Part shown: piece after piece, positions 17,520-26,622 of the stretch
How the letters are laid out: each line of letters starts with the position of its first letter
How positions within the stretch are numbered: the stretch's first letter is position 1
DNA from: an uncultured Prevotellaceae bacterium
GTDB taxonomy: Bacteria > Bacteroidota > Bacteroidia > Bacteroidales > Bacteroidaceae
DNA: 59,202 nt
NCBI GenBank assembly: GCA_900317305.1
Contig: ONGG01000008.1
Coordinates: 1 to 59,202 of the forward strand
Direction of reading: 5' to 3'
Position numbers and translations under genes: made by a program
Notes under the pieces: generated by a model
The model's input: only the letters and a program-made list of their open reading frames with translations
What the model was told of the DNA's origin: nothing
Database searches by the model: none

Positions 17520-17560
17520 GGAGTTCAGGAGTTCAGGAGTTCAGGAGTTCAAGGAGTTCA
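17520..17560. repeat. 8-bp tandem microrepeat (GGAGTTCA), five units
   Basis: Four GGAGTTCA units in a row are followed by a fifth after one extra A. It lies between the aldolase terminator and the sensor kinase start. The same unit occurs at 34706 and 58798. Confidence 0.9.
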
Positions 17561-17564
17561 GAGA

Positions 17565-17643
17565 AAACCAACTGTCCCTTATGCCACGTGTAGCATGACG
17601 GCCGCTTGGGCAGAGACGCTTGAGTAGACAGAAGGGACAGTTG
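17565..17643 (-). terminator. long-stem inverted repeat, probable terminator of the kdgK-eda genes
   Basis: CAACTGTCCCTT (17569-17580) and AAGGGACAGTTG (17632-17643) are perfect 12-base complements. On the minus strand the second arm is followed by GTTTTCTC. The 51-base loop contains further small self-complementary stretches. Confidence 0.6.
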
Positions 17644-17656
17644 AGAAGAGATGATA

Positions 17657-18328
17657 TTATCCGCGAGCCTTGGCGATGTATCCGAGCGCCTCGGCACACT
17701 TGTCGGAAACGGCTTTCCAGTTCTTGGCGGCCACCACTTCCTTGGGGAAGAGTTTAGAGCCCATGCCCACGCAGAGCACACCAGCCTTGATCCAGTTGGT
17801 GAGGTTCTCCTCGTCGGGCGACACGCCGCCTGTAACCATGATGTTCGACCAGCGCAGCGGAGCCATGACGTTCTTGACGAACGACGGGCCACCCACGTTG
17901 CCTGCGGGGAACACCTTTGTCACGTCGCATCCCATGGCCTGTGCGTTGTTGATCTCGCTCACCGAACCACATCCTGGGCTATAGGGCACCAGTCGGCGGT
18001 TGCAAACCTCGCAGATGGCGGGGTTGAAGCTCGGGCCTACGATGAAGTTGGCGCCCAGCTGCAGGTAAAGTGCTGCAGTAGCGGGGTCGATCACCGTACC
18101 CACGCCCATGATCATCTCGGGGCAGTTGTCGGCCACCCATTTGTTGACCTCGGCAAACACCTCGTGTGCGAAGTCACCACGGTTGGTAAACTCGAAAACT
18201 CTCACGCCGCCGTCGTAGCATGCCTTGACTACGTTTTTCACCACTTCGGGGTCTTTATGGTAGAACACGGGCACCATGCCAGTGGCACGCATGGCCGTAA
18301 TCACCTGTACTTTATTGAATCTTGCCAT
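17657..18328 (-). CDS. eda: 2-keto-3-deoxy-6-phosphogluconate / 4-hydroxy-2-oxoglutarate aldolase
   Basis: The 223-residue protein has the class I aldolase barrel pattern of KDPG aldolases: [15 protein letters not shown] with the catalytic Glu region, [20 protein letters not shown], and [19 protein letters not shown] with the Schiff-base lysine, then [17 protein letters not shown] with the phosphate-binding glycines. It splits 2-keto-3-deoxy-6-phosphogluconate into pyruvate and glyceraldehyde-3-phosphate in the cytoplasm. It follows kdgK by 89 bases on the same strand, so the pair performs the last two steps of hexuronate (pectin or glucuronate) breakdown. No Entner-Doudoroff dehydratase is present here, which favours the hexuronate role. 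Confidence 0.92.
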   Translation of the reverse strand: MARFNKVQVITAMRATGMVPVFYHKDPEVVKNVVKACYDGGVRVFEFTNRGDFAHEVFAEVNKWVADNCPEMIMGVGTVIDPATAALYLQLGANFIVGPSFNPAICEVCNRRLVPYSPGCGSVSEINNAQAMGCDVTKVFPAGNVGGPSFVKNVMAPLRWSNIMVTGGVSPDEENLTNWIKAGVLCVGMGSKLFPKEVVAAKNWKAVSDKCAEALGYIAKARG

Positions 18329-18417
18329 TTTATTGTATTGGATTTCCTTTTGTTGTTGATGTTTTTTGATGAAAGCCCCTGCCCTGCTTGGGGCAGGGAT
18401 ATTAGTCGCAGTGAGAA

Positions 18418-19443
18418 TTATCTCTGCACACGTCCGGAGGCATCGCCACCAGCGAGGTTCTCCACCTCCTCTTTCGACACGAGATTGAAGTCGCCGGGGA
18501 TGGTGTGCTTCAGGGCCGATGCTGCCACGGCAAACTCAAGAGCCTTGCCTTGGTCGTCGGGATAGGTAAGCAGGCCATGGATGAGTCCGCCCGAGAATGA
18601 GTCGCCACCACCCACGCGGTCGATGATGGGGTTGATATCGTAGCGCTTGCTCTGGTAGAAGTCCTTGCCGTTGTAGATGAGGGCCTTCCATCCGTTGTGC
18701 GATGCCGAGAACGACTCGCGGAGCGTGCTCACCACATATTTGAACCCGAAGGTCTCCATCATGCCCTTGAAGATGCCATAGTAGCCCTCGGCGTCGGTCT
18801 TTCCACCCTCTACGTCGGCCTCTGGCTTGAATCCGAGGCAGAGTTGAGCGTCTTCCTCGTTGCCGATGCACACGTCAACATATTTCATGAGCGGTTTCAT
18901 GATGCTCTGCGCTTTCTCCGAAGTCCACAGTTTCTTGCGGAAGTTGAGGTCCACGCTCACGCACACGCCATGGCGCTTGGCAGCCTCGCAGGCAAGCCGT
19001 GTGAGTTCAGCAGCCTTGTCACTGATGGCGGGAGTGATGCCGCTCCAGTGGAACCACTGTGCGCCCTCCATGATCTTGTCGAAGTCGAAATCCTCGGGGT
19101 CGGCCTCTGCGATGGAACTGCCTGCACGGTCGTAGATCACCTTTGATGGGCGCATGGAAGCACCCGTCTCGAGGAAATAGATGCCCACGCGGTTTCCACC
19201 ACGTGCGATGTAGTCGGTGTTCACACCATATCGGCGAAGAGCGTTCACGGCGCACTGTCCGATCTCGTGCTTGGGCAGTTTGGTGACGAAGTAGGCCTCA
19301 TGGCCATAGTTAGCGGCACTCACGGCCACGTTAGCCTCGCCGCCTCCATAGACGACGTCGAAAAAATCACTCTGGATGAATCTCTTTTGACCTGGAGATG
19401 AGAGGCGGAGCATAATCTCGCCCAATGTAACAACTTTAGCCAT
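18418..19443 (-). CDS. kdgK: 2-keto-3-deoxygluconate kinase (PfkB family)
   Basis: The 341-residue protein begins [18 protein letters not shown] and has the PfkB signatures [16 protein letters not shown] near the N-terminus and [17 protein letters not shown] near residue 275, with the catalytic Asp in GGGDSFSGG. The segment [19 protein letters not shown] is typical of 2-keto-3-deoxygluconate kinases. It phosphorylates 2-keto-3-deoxygluconate with ATP, supplying the aldolase encoded directly downstream. The gene has a likely promoter about 115 bases upstream. Confidence 0.9.
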   Translation of the reverse strand: MAKVVTLGEIMLRLSSPGQKRFIQSDFFDVVYGGGEANVAVSAANYGHEAYFVTKLPKHEIGQCAVNALRRYGVNTDYIARGGNRVGIYFLETGASMRPSKVIYDRAGSSIAEADPEDFDFDKIMEGAQWFHWSGITPAISDKAAELTRLACEAAKRHGVCVSVDLNFRKKLWTSEKAQSIMKPLMKYVDVCIGNEEDAQLCLGFKPEADVEGGKTDAEGYYGIFKGMMETFGFKYVVSTLRESFSASHNGWKALIYNGKDFYQSKRYDINPIIDRVGGGDSFSGGLIHGLLTYPDDQGKALEFAVAASALKHTIPGDFNLVSKEEVENLAGGDASGRVQR

Positions 19444-19557
19444 TTTTTGGAATTTTGATTTTTTTATTAGATTAATTACTGTTTGTATGTTTACACTCTG
19501 ACTTGCCTCATGTGGCTTCCGACAGGTATCAAGATGCCAGAATCCGCAATTGACTTA

Positions 19558-19565
19558 CAAAAATA
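19558..19565 (-). promoter_or_regulatory. probable -7 box of kdgK-eda
   Basis: TATTTTTG on the minus strand fits TAnnTTTG and leaves a 5' leader of roughly 105 bases. A possible CTTG stands at the -33 position with a 17-base spacer. Nothing else was recognised in the gap 19444-19643. Confidence 0.45.
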
Positions 19566-19643
19566 GTCATTTTTCCTTGAATCAAGAAATAAAAAACCTT
19601 AAAAAAGCGGTTTGGGGCGTTTTTTGTGGGTTTTAAGGTGGAA

Positions 19644-19679
19644 AAAGAAAATCCCCGCAACATCACTGTCACGGGGATT
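19644..19679 (-). terminator. intrinsic terminator of the small peptide gene
   Basis: AATCCCCG (19650-19657) pairs with CGGGGATT (19672-19679) around a 14-base loop; on the minus strand the stem is followed by TTCTTTTTCC. Confidence 0.75.
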
Positions 19680-19724
19680 GAAAAGAATGAATGTTATCAC
19701 TTTATGATGAAAGATAAGGTCTGC

Positions 19725-19922
19725 TTAATCATCCCAGAGGGATTTGTTGCTGGAGACAGCCCAACTATCATCCTCTTCAAAAGAACTACTGTTTGAGTCC
19801 ATGGCAGTAGCCACTTGGTCATTGCTTCCAGCACCTCCATTGATACCAAGACTTTCAAGAAAGGAGCTTTTCGTATTGATGATAACCAATTGTGTTTCAG
19901 GTTTATTATATGATTTTTTCAT
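19725..19922 (-). CDS. small KPE-type peptide (possible processed peptide precursor)
   Basis: The 65-residue product begins MKKSYNKPETQLVIINTKSS, has an LGINGGAG stretch at about residues 25-32, and ends in a Ser/Asp/Glu-rich tail with two tryptophans (DDSWAVSSN and SLWDD). Many Bacteroidales, especially Prevotella, have short orphan proteins with the same MKKxYxKPE start, a variable middle and an acidic Trp-containing end. The function is not known. The leader-like N-terminus, the double glycine and the low-complexity tail look like a precursor that is cut and exported, but no transporter, protease or modifying enzyme is nearby. It lies 26 bases after the truncated surface-protein gene and before a strong terminator. 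Confidence 0.6.
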   Translation of the reverse strand: MKKSYNKPETQLVIINTKSSFLESLGINGGAGSNDQVATAMDSNSSSFEEDDSWAVSSNKSLWDD

Positions 19923-19948
19923 TTTCGGTAAGAATTAAATATGGATAA

Positions 19949-20323
19949 TTATTTCACGACAATTTTCTTCCCGTTGACAATATAGATACCACCCTTTGTG
20001 GGCACTCCATTAAGACGCTGACCACTGAGGTTATAGAACACATTGTCGTTTCTGCGAGCAACATTGTCGGTGATGGTGGCATCGATACCGTTGGTATCGT
20101 CATCCCACACGATGTTATACTTGTTGGTGGTATTGCCCGACGCCAGAATCAAGGGGAGGTATCCCTGATTGCCCTTGCTCTGAATGCCCGCATCCTGTAC
20201 GCGGAAGAATCCTACATTTTCGAAATCATACTGACTGCCCTGCTGTCCTTCGGTGATATCAGCCACCTGCCAAGTGATACAATTTGCATGCATGAAATAC
20301 ATAAAAGAGATGATTTGATACAA
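19949..20323 (-). pseudogene. truncated C-terminal remnant of a surface protein with sorting-like tail
   Basis: The frame encodes about 124 residues with no credible signal peptide: the first 15 residues look non-native. The end, VFYNLSGQRLNGVPTKGG and IYIVNGKKIVVK, is the usual C-terminal module of large Prevotella secreted proteins, related to type IX sorting tails. Such modules normally follow hundreds of residues of catalytic or binding domains and are not found alone. The upstream side meets the divergent nudC promoter region after 85 bases, so the main body seems to have been lost. A short intact gene is less likely. Confidence 0.6.
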
Positions 20324-20363
20324 AAAGTGGCGTTATTTATTTCAGTATGTTGTTGTTTTTGCT

Positions 20364-20371
20364 TACTTTTG
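20364..20371 (+). promoter_or_regulatory. possible -7 box of nudC
   Basis: TACTTTTG fits TAnnTTTG and lies 36 bases before the ATG; no good -33 element is seen at the usual distance. Confidence 0.35.
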
Positions 20372-20407
20372 TATTTGCAAAATGTATGATTAACCGAAAA
20401 AAATGAC

Positions 20408-21187
20408 ATGAAATATTGGTTTGTTTTCTGCCAGTCGGCATTGGTGTTGGAAAGGCATAGTGATGGCAGCCTCAGCGTCCCATTTCAGGAGGAGCCACCC
20501 GTGGAGGTGAAGCCTTGGACCACCATCCACCACATCACCGAGATAGAGGGCAGCGACGTGATGGCCTATGCCATCGACCATCCTTTGACCGACCACCCCA
20601 AGATGGTGATGTGCGGACTGCGTGAGTCGTATGCCTATCTGCCACTGACACATTATCTGGCAGCAGGCAAAAGTCACGAGATACTCTATTGGGACAGCAC
20701 GACGAAATTTTGTGGTGTGTGTGGTGGACAGATGCGGCTCCATACCGACATCTCAAAGCGCTGCACACAGTGTGGCAAAGAGGTATGGCCACAGTTGGCC
20801 ACCGCCGTGATATGTCGGGTGACCCGAGGCGACAAGGTGCTGTTGGTGCACGCCCGCAACTTCAGGGGCGACTTCTACGGTCTGGTGGCCGGTTTTGTGG
20901 AAACTGGCGAGACGCTGGAAGAGGCTGTGGTACGTGAAGTGCGCGAGGAGACGGGCATCGAGATTCAGAACCTGCGTTATTTCGCAAGCCAACCATGGCC
21001 CTACCCTTGCGGACTGATGGTGGGCTTCACGGCTGACTATGCCGGTGGTGAGATACACCTGCAGCGCTCCGAACTGTCACGTGGTGGGTGGTTCGACCGC
21101 GATTCGCTGCCACAGATACCCGAGAAACTATCAATTGCACGGCAATTGATAGACGATTGGCTGGGGGATGATACTAAAGGACTTTAG
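20408..21187 (+). CDS. nudC: NudC-type NAD(H) / NAD-capped RNA pyrophosphohydrolase
   Basis: The 259-residue protein has a four-cysteine zinc ribbon in the middle (FCGVCGGQMR and RCTQCGKEVWPQ) followed by the Nudix box GFVETGETLEEAVVREVREETGI, in which the metal-binding REVREE glutamates are intact. The downstream motif YFASQPWPYPCGLMVGF matches the SQPWPFPxS signature that separates NudC enzymes from other Nudix proteins, with Cys-Gly in place of the usual final residues. Members hydrolyse NADH and remove NAD caps from RNA. The length is typical. The stop codon falls inside a microrepeat block. Confidence 0.88.
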   Translation: MKYWFVFCQSALVLERHSDGSLSVPFQEEPPVEVKPWTTIHHITEIEGSDVMAYAIDHPLTDHPKMVMCGLRESYAYLPLTHYLAAGKSHEILYWDSTTKFCGVCGGQMRLHTDISKRCTQCGKEVWPQLATAVICRVTRGDKVLLVHARNFRGDFYGLVAGFVETGETLEEAVVREVREETGIEIQNLRYFASQPWPYPCGLMVGFTADYAGGEIHLQRSELSRGGWFDRDSLPQIPEKLSIARQLIDDWLGDDTKGL

Positions 21188-21245
21188 GGACTTTAAGGAC
21201 TTTAGGGACCCTAAGGACTTAGAAGAGCCTTAAGGTCCCTAAAGC
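21179..21245. repeat. 9-bp microrepeat (GGACTTTAG) with inverted tail between convergent genes
   Basis: Units GGACTTTAG, GGACTTTAA, GGACTTTAG, GGACCCTAA and GGACTTAGA start within the last codons of nudC. The end CCTTAAGGTCCCTAAAG is the inverse complement of the unit type, so the block can fold back and may terminate both convergent transcripts. Confidence 0.85.
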
Positions 21246-21249
21246 GATA

Positions 21250-21933
21250 TTATTTTTGGCAGCGGGCGTAGAGGTCGGAGAGTGCAGGGCGCGGGATGCC
21301 TTTTTTGATGGCCAAGGCAAGATCGGCGCGGGCATCATCGAAATGCTTCATACGGATTCTGACATCGGCCCTGTTGATGATGTAGTCGGTGTTGTCGGGG
21401 TCAAGCCGCATAGCCTCAGAGAAATCGTATTCGGCCAGGTCGAGCATTCCTCTCTCGACTTCCATCCCTGCCCTTGCAGCAAACGCCACCGCATTTGTGG
21501 GATGTTGCTCCACCAACCGGTTGATGCGGTTCATGGCCTCGGTATAGTGGAGGTCTTTCTGAAGGAGCAGGGCCAGTCCGAGCTGTCCGTTGAAATCACC
21601 AGGCACGATGCTGAGCATCTCCTCATAATCTTTGCGGGCAAACTTGTAACGGTGGAGTTTCTCGTTGACATATGCCCTATAGTAGAGCGCCGCCACATTG
21701 CGGGGGTCGATGGCGAGCACCTTGTCGTACTCGCTCTTTGCATAATCCCACTGCTCGAGCAACAGGTTCCATGACGCCTTTTTCAGTTTCAGGTTCACAT
21801 CCTCGGGGAATTTCTCCACCATTTTAGTGGCCGCATCCAGCGAGTCGACCATCTGCTCATAGGTCTGCGCCCACGTGGGAGCCACCACCATGGATAAGAC
21901 TATGAAAGACAAGAGTTTCCTGACCATGCTCAT
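21250..21933 (-). CDS. exported tetratricopeptide-repeat protein
   Basis: The start at 21933 gives MSMVRKLLSFIVLSMVVAPT ending WAQ, a good signal peptide. The upstream in-frame ATG at 21960 adds nine polar residues and is less likely. The mature part (about 205 residues) consists of five to six TPR-like helix pairs, for example SEYDKVLAIDPRNVAALYYRAYVNE and YDFSEAMRLDPDNTDYIINRADV. It probably acts as a periplasmic scaffold; the partner is unknown. It lies 43 bases after leuB on the same strand and could be the last gene of the leu transcript, although its role in amino-acid synthesis is not apparent. Confidence 0.75.
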   Translation of the reverse strand: MSMVRKLLSFIVLSMVVAPTWAQTYEQMVDSLDAATKMVEKFPEDVNLKLKKASWNLLLEQWDYAKSEYDKVLAIDPRNVAALYYRAYVNEKLHRYKFARKDYEEMLSIVPGDFNGQLGLALLLQKDLHYTEAMNRINRLVEQHPTNAVAFAARAGMEVERGMLDLAEYDFSEAMRLDPDNTDYIINRADVRIRMKHFDDARADLALAIKKGIPRPALSDLYARCQK

Positions 21934-21976
21934 GTGGGTAGATTGGTTGGGTTGTAACATTTATGTTGGTTGTTAC

Positions 21977-23038
21977 TCACGCATTTTTGATATAGTTGAC
22001 GATCCACTCGCCCACTTCTCGCGTGCCATATTTCTCGCCACCCTCGACCTGAATCTCCGGTGTGCGCACATTGGCATCGAGAGAGGCATCCACCGCCTTT
22101 CTCACGAGCGCCCCTTCTTCTGCGAGACCGAAATGCTCGAGCATCATTGCCACGGAAAGAATCTGCGCCAATGGGTTGGCAATGTTCTGACCAGTAGCCT
22201 GCGGCCATGAGCCATGCACCGGTTCGAAGACAGGCGTGCTCTCGCCGGTCGATGCCGAAGGCAGCAGTCCCATGGACCCCGATATGCAACTCCCCTCGTC
22301 GGTGAGGATATCACCGAAGGTATTCTCTGTCACCATCACATCAAAGAAGGTGGGTTCGGCAATCATCCTCATCGAGGCATTGTCGACGAACATGTAATCG
22401 ACCCTGACATCGGGATACTGCGGCTCCATCTCCTTGGCTATCTGCCGCCAAAGGCGACTTGAAGCCAGCACGTTGGCCTTGTCGACCACGGTGAGATGAT
22501 GGTGGCGTTTTCGGGCGTATTCGAATCCCACCTTGAGGATGCGCTCCACCTCGGGCCGGGTGTAGTAGTTGGTGTCGTAAGCCACGTCGTTGTCTTGGTA
22601 TTTCTCGCCGAAGTACATACCACCGGTAAGCTCACGGATACAGATGAAGTCGGCGCCCTCGACGAGTTCAGCCCTCAGCGGACTCTTGTGGAGCAGGCAC
22701 TTGAAGGTCTGCACCGGACGGATATTGGCAAAGAGTCCGAGTTTCTTCCTCATGGCAAGCAAGCCCTGTTCGGGACGGACGGGCGAAGTGGGGTCATTGT
22801 CGTACTTGGGATCGCCCACGGCAGCGAAGAGCACTGCGTCGGCCTGCTGACATGTCTTGAAAGTATCCTCTGGGAAGGGGTCGCCCACCACATCGATGGC
22901 ATAGGCACCGCAAATGGCTTCTTTATACTCTACCTCGTGGCCGAACTTCTCTGCCACGGCATTCATGACGGCCACGCCCTGGGTCATGATCTCGGGGCCT
23001 ATGCCATCGCCTGCTAAAACTGCGATTCTTAATTTCAT
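21977..23038 (-). CDS. leuB: 3-isopropylmalate dehydrogenase
   Basis: The 353-residue protein begins [18 protein letters not shown] and has the family motifs [10 protein letters not shown], the substrate-binding arginines in [20 protein letters not shown], the Tyr-containing LTGGMYFGE, and the metal/NAD region [13 protein letters not shown] followed by [18 protein letters not shown]. It oxidatively decarboxylates 3-isopropylmalate using NAD+, the third step of leucine synthesis. It follows the second synthase gene by 35 bases. Confidence 0.95.
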   Translation of the reverse strand: MKLRIAVLAGDGIGPEIMTQGVAVMNAVAEKFGHEVEYKEAICGAYAIDVVGDPFPEDTFKTCQQADAVLFAAVGDPKYDNDPTSPVRPEQGLLAMRKKLGLFANIRPVQTFKCLLHKSPLRAELVEGADFICIRELTGGMYFGEKYQDNDVAYDTNYYTRPEVERILKVGFEYARKRHHHLTVVDKANVLASSRLWRQIAKEMEPQYPDVRVDYMFVDNASMRMIAEPTFFDVMVTENTFGDILTDEGSCISGSMGLLPSASTGESTPVFEPVHGSWPQATGQNIANPLAQILSVAMMLEHFGLAEEGALVRKAVDASLDANVRTPEIQVEGGEKYGTREVGEWIVNYIKNA

Positions 23039-23073
23039 AGCTATGAAGGGTTTGATATGATTATACTATGTGA

Positions 23074-24642
23074 CTAATTCTCTTGCTGCTCCTCGAAGAT
23101 ATTGAGCATGCGGAAGGTAGCTTTGATGGCTGCCGCAGTCTGGTCGGCATCGAGGCCTCGCGTACGGATAATCTTGTCGCCGTTGCGCCAGGTGATGACC
23201 GTCTGCACAAGGGCATCGGTGCGGCCACCGGGAGGGATGGTGACTGCGTAGTTGGCCAAGGTGGGGAAAGTGCGGTCGAGATAGGTCTTGTAGATTTTCC
23301 GCAGCGCCTTGACAAAGGCATCGTACTGTCCATCGCCTGTGGAATCGGCCTCATACTGCCGACCGTTGATTTCGACCTTGATGCTCGCTATCGGACTCAG
23401 TCCGTAGGAGGAGCACACCATATAGCTCACCAGTCGCACTTTTTCCTCGGGAGTGGTATGCTTGAGCACGTCGTTCACGATATAGGGCAGGTCGTCTTGT
23501 GTGACGAGTTCCTTCCGGTCGCCCAGTTCGGTGATGCGCTGCGTAACCTTCGCCATCTGCTCGGGCGTGAGTTGCAGACCGAGTTCCTGCAGGTTGATTT
23601 CGATATTTGCCTTTCCACTGTTTTTTCCCAGGGCGTATTCGCGCCTCCGGCCAAAACGCTCGGGCACGAGAGGGTTGCAGTATAGACTGTCCTTGTGGTC
23701 GCCGTCGGCATGCACCCCGGCCACCTGCGTGAATACGCTGTCGCCCACGATGGGCTGGTTGGGTGCGATGGCAATGCCACTATACTCCTCTACGAGCCTG
23801 CTGATGTCATTGAGTTTGTTCTCGTTGATGTTGGTGCGCGCCTGGAACTGGTCTTTCAGAATGGCCTGCACACTGGCCAGCGGTGCGTTGCCACACCGCT
23901 CTCCCAATCCGTTGACCGTGACATGCAGGCCCTTGGCGCCACAAAGCACCGCAGCAAGCGAGTTCGACACTGCAAGGTCGTAGTCGTTATGGGCATGGAA
24001 GTCGAAATGCACATTGGGGTAGTGTTTCGTCATCTTTCTGAAGAACTCGATGACTTGGAGCGGATTGGTGATACCGAGCGTGTCGGGCAGCATGAACCGT
24101 TTGACGTTGGTGTTCACAAGCCGGTCCATGAGCTGGTAGATATACTCGGGCGAGTCGGTCATCCCGCTGCTCCAGTCCTCGAGGTAGAGGTTCACGCCCA
24201 TCTGCAGGTGGTCGGCATAGTCGAGTGCGCGCAGGATATCATCGATATGCTCCTGTGGTGTCTTGAAGAGTTGCTGCTGACAATGTCTGAGCGACCCTTT
24301 GGCCAACAGGTTGATGTTGCGGCATCCGCAATCGTGTATCCAGTCGATGGAACTGTGTCCGTCGACGAATCCCAGCACCTCCACCTTGTTCACCATGTCC
24401 ACGGTCTCGGCATAGCGGCAGATCATCTTCACGGCATCTTTCTCACCCTCGGAGACCCGGGCCGATGCCACCTCGATACGGTCGACGTTGAGTTGGCTGA
24501 TGAGCATCCTCGCAATCATGAGTTTCTCATGCGGCAGGAAAGCCACGCCGCTGGTCTGCTCACCATCGCGCAGGGTGGTGTCCATGATCTCGACGAACGG
24601 GTGCTTGTAGGGCTCTACCCTTATTTGTTCCGACGTTCCCAT
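23074..24642 (-). CDS. second alpha-isopropylmalate/citramalate synthase-like enzyme
   Basis: The 522-residue protein has the HMGL-like synthase barrel ([15 protein letters not shown] near residue 21; metal-binding FDFHAHNDYDLAVSNSL; GLGERCGNAPL) and a C-terminal LeuA-type regulatory domain (about 390-515, with IKVEINGRQYEADSTGDGQYDA). It differs clearly from the LeuA in the same operon. Condensation of acetyl-CoA with pyruvate (citramalate, a threonine-free route to isoleucine) is the most attractive role, since LeuC, LeuD and LeuB can process citramalate too; homocitrate or isopropylmalate synthesis are alternatives. It overlaps the leuD gene by 22 bases. Confidence 0.8.
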   Translation of the reverse strand: MGTSEQIRVEPYKHPFVEIMDTTLRDGEQTSGVAFLPHEKLMIARMLISQLNVDRIEVASARVSEGEKDAVKMICRYAETVDMVNKVEVLGFVDGHSSIDWIHDCGCRNINLLAKGSLRHCQQQLFKTPQEHIDDILRALDYADHLQMGVNLYLEDWSSGMTDSPEYIYQLMDRLVNTNVKRFMLPDTLGITNPLQVIEFFRKMTKHYPNVHFDFHAHNDYDLAVSNSLAAVLCGAKGLHVTVNGLGERCGNAPLASVQAILKDQFQARTNINENKLNDISRLVEEYSGIAIAPNQPIVGDSVFTQVAGVHADGDHKDSLYCNPLVPERFGRRREYALGKNSGKANIEINLQELGLQLTPEQMAKVTQRITELGDRKELVTQDDLPYIVNDVLKHTTPEEKVRLVSYMVCSSYGLSPIASIKVEINGRQYEADSTGDGQYDAFVKALRKIYKTYLDRTFPTLANYAVTIPPGGRTDALVQTVITWRNGDKIIRTRGLDADQTAAAIKATFRMLNIFEEQQEN

Positions 24643-25211
24643 GCTTCTATTTTATCTGTGTTCTGTAGGAGGAAGTCGATGTCATCGAGTCCGTTGACCA
24701 GACAATGCTTCTTGTATCCATTGATCTCGAACTGCTCGCTGCGCCCGGTGGCCAGATTGGTGACCGTCTGCCGTGGCAGGTCGACCTCGACCTCTGTCTT
24801 GGGGTCGTTGTCGATAGAAGAGAAGAGTTCATGCAGGAAATCCTCGCTCACCACCACAGGCAACACGAAGTTGTTGAGCTCGTTGTTCTTGTGGATGTCG
24901 GCAAAGAACGAGCTGATGACCACCCTGAAGCCATAGCCGGCAATGGCCCAAGCCGCATGCTCGCGCGACGAGCCGGAACCGAAGTTCCTGCCTGCCACGA
25001 GGATACAGCCCCCGTACCGCGGGTCGTTGAGCACAAAGTCGGGGCGTGGATTACCCTCCTTGTCGTAGCGCCAGTCGCGGAACAAGTTGTCGCCGAATCC
25101 CTCCTTGTCGGTAGCCTTGAGGAAGCGGGCGGGAATTATCTGGTCGGTGTCCACATTCTCGAGAGGCAGCGGCACACAAGTACTCCTGATGATATTGAAT
25201 TTCTGTTTCAT
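24621..25211 (-). CDS. leuD: 3-isopropylmalate dehydratase small subunit
   Basis: The 196-residue protein has the swivel-domain pattern of LeuD: VPLPLENVDTDQIIPARFL, then GCILVAGRNFGSGSSREHAAWA and a C-terminal segment of the small aconitase-like subunit. With LeuC it isomerises 2-isopropylmalate to 3-isopropylmalate. It lies 12 bases after leuC and overlaps the next gene. Confidence 0.95.
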   Translation of the reverse strand: MKQKFNIIRSTCVPLPLENVDTDQIIPARFLKATDKEGFGDNLFRDWRYDKEGNPRPDFVLNDPRYGGCILVAGRNFGSGSSREHAAWAIAGYGFRVVISSFFADIHKNNELNNFVLPVVVSEDFLHELFSSIDNDPKTEVEVDLPRQTVTNLATGRSEQFEINGYKKHCLVNGLDDIDFLLQNTDKIEAWERRNK

Positions 25212-25223
25212 GATCTCCGTGTT

Positions 25224-26618
25224 TTAGATGATTGTCCTTGGGTCGGTGATGACACCTGTCACAGCAGCAGCGGCCGCCACCAACGGACTGGCCAGTATGG
25301 TTCGTGCGCCCGGTCCCTGCCGCCCCTCGAAGTTGCGGTTGCTGGTGGCCACGCAGTATTTTCCAGGAGGAATCTTGTCGTCGTTCATGGCGAGACATGC
25401 CGAGCAGCCCGGTTGGCGGAGTTGGAATCCTGCCTCCTCAAGGACAAGGTCGATGCCCTCGGCACGGATCTGCCGCTCCACGGCCCAACTACCAGGTACG
25501 AGCCATGCAGTGATGCCATCGGCCTTGCGGCGGCCTTTCACCACCGAGGCGAAAGCCCTGAAGTCTTCTATTCGTCCGTTGGTGCAAGCCCCGAGGAACA
25601 CGTAGTCGACAGGATGTCCCAACAGTGGTTCCCCGGCATGCAGGCCCATATACTCCAAAGCCTTTGCGAACGAAGTTCTTGCTGCCTCGGGCACCTCGTC
25701 GAGAGCGGGTATCCGCTCGTCGATGCCTATACCCATACCCGGGTTGGTGCCATAGGTGATGCGCGGCACGATGTCGGCAGCATCGAACGACAGTTCCTTG
25801 TCGAACACGGCATCGTCGCCACTCCTCAGCGTGCGCCAGTAGGCCACCGCCTTGTCCCATTCTTCCCCTTTAGGGGCATACTCACGTCCTTTGATATACT
25901 CGAAGGTGGTCTCGTCGGGCGCTACGAATCCGCCCCTTGCACCCATCTCGATGCTGAGGTTGCAGAGGGTGAGCCTGCCCTCCATCGACATCTGCTCCAC
26001 GGTGCTACCCGCATACTCAATGAAATAGCCTGTAGCCCCCGATGTGGTGAGCCGTGCCATCAGATAGAGCGCCACGTCCTTGGCAGTGACCCCTTTGCCC
26101 AGTGAGCCGTTGATGCTGATGCGCATCGACTTGGGTTTCTGCTGCAGGATACACTGCGAAGCCAGCACCATCTCGACCTCGGACGTTCCGATGCCGAAAG
26201 CCACCGCGCCCATGGCACCATGTGTGGACGTATGCGAGTCGCCACAAACGATGGTCATTCCCGGAAGCGAGAGTCCTTTCTCAGGTCCCACCACATGGAT
26301 GATGCCGTTGTCGGGCGACATCATACCATAATAATTCAGTTGGAACTCCCGGGCATTCCGTTCGAGCGCGTCGACCTGTTTTTTAGACACGGGGTCGGCG
26401 ATGGGTTTGTCTTGGTCGTGTGTGGGTGTATTATGGTCGGGCATACAGTAGATTTTCTCCGGCCGCAGGCATTTCAGTCCACGGTTTCTCATTCCGTCGA
26501 AAGCCTGTGGCGAAGTCACCTCATGGCAGTAGAGGCGATCGATGTAAAGTTGGGTAGGACCGTCATCGACGACCTGCACCACGTGCCTGTCCCAGATTTT
26601 ATCAAAAAGGGTATTCAT
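25224..26618 (-). CDS. leuC: 3-isopropylmalate dehydratase large subunit
   Basis: The start at 26618 gives [20 protein letters not shown], the normal LeuC N-terminus; longer in-frame extensions run into leuA. The 464-residue protein has the three iron-sulfur cluster cysteines: [14 protein letters not shown] and [11 protein letters not shown]. The segments [15 protein letters not shown] and GIGTSEVE are also typical. It forms the [4Fe-4S] isomerase with LeuD. It starts 4 bases after the leuA stop codon. Confidence 0.95.
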   Translation of the reverse strand: MNTLFDKIWDRHVVQVVDDGPTQLYIDRLYCHEVTSPQAFDGMRNRGLKCLRPEKIYCMPDHNTPTHDQDKPIADPVSKKQVDALERNAREFQLNYYGMMSPDNGIIHVVGPEKGLSLPGMTIVCGDSHTSTHGAMGAVAFGIGTSEVEMVLASQCILQQKPKSMRISINGSLGKGVTAKDVALYLMARLTTSGATGYFIEYAGSTVEQMSMEGRLTLCNLSIEMGARGGFVAPDETTFEYIKGREYAPKGEEWDKAVAYWRTLRSGDDAVFDKELSFDAADIVPRITYGTNPGMGIGIDERIPALDEVPEAARTSFAKALEYMGLHAGEPLLGHPVDYVFLGACTNGRIEDFRAFASVVKGRRKADGITAWLVPGSWAVERQIRAEGIDLVLEEAGFQLRQPGCSACLAMNDDKIPPGKYCVATSNRNFEGRQGPGARTILASPLVAAAAAVTGVITDPRTII

Positions 26619-26622
26619 AGCA

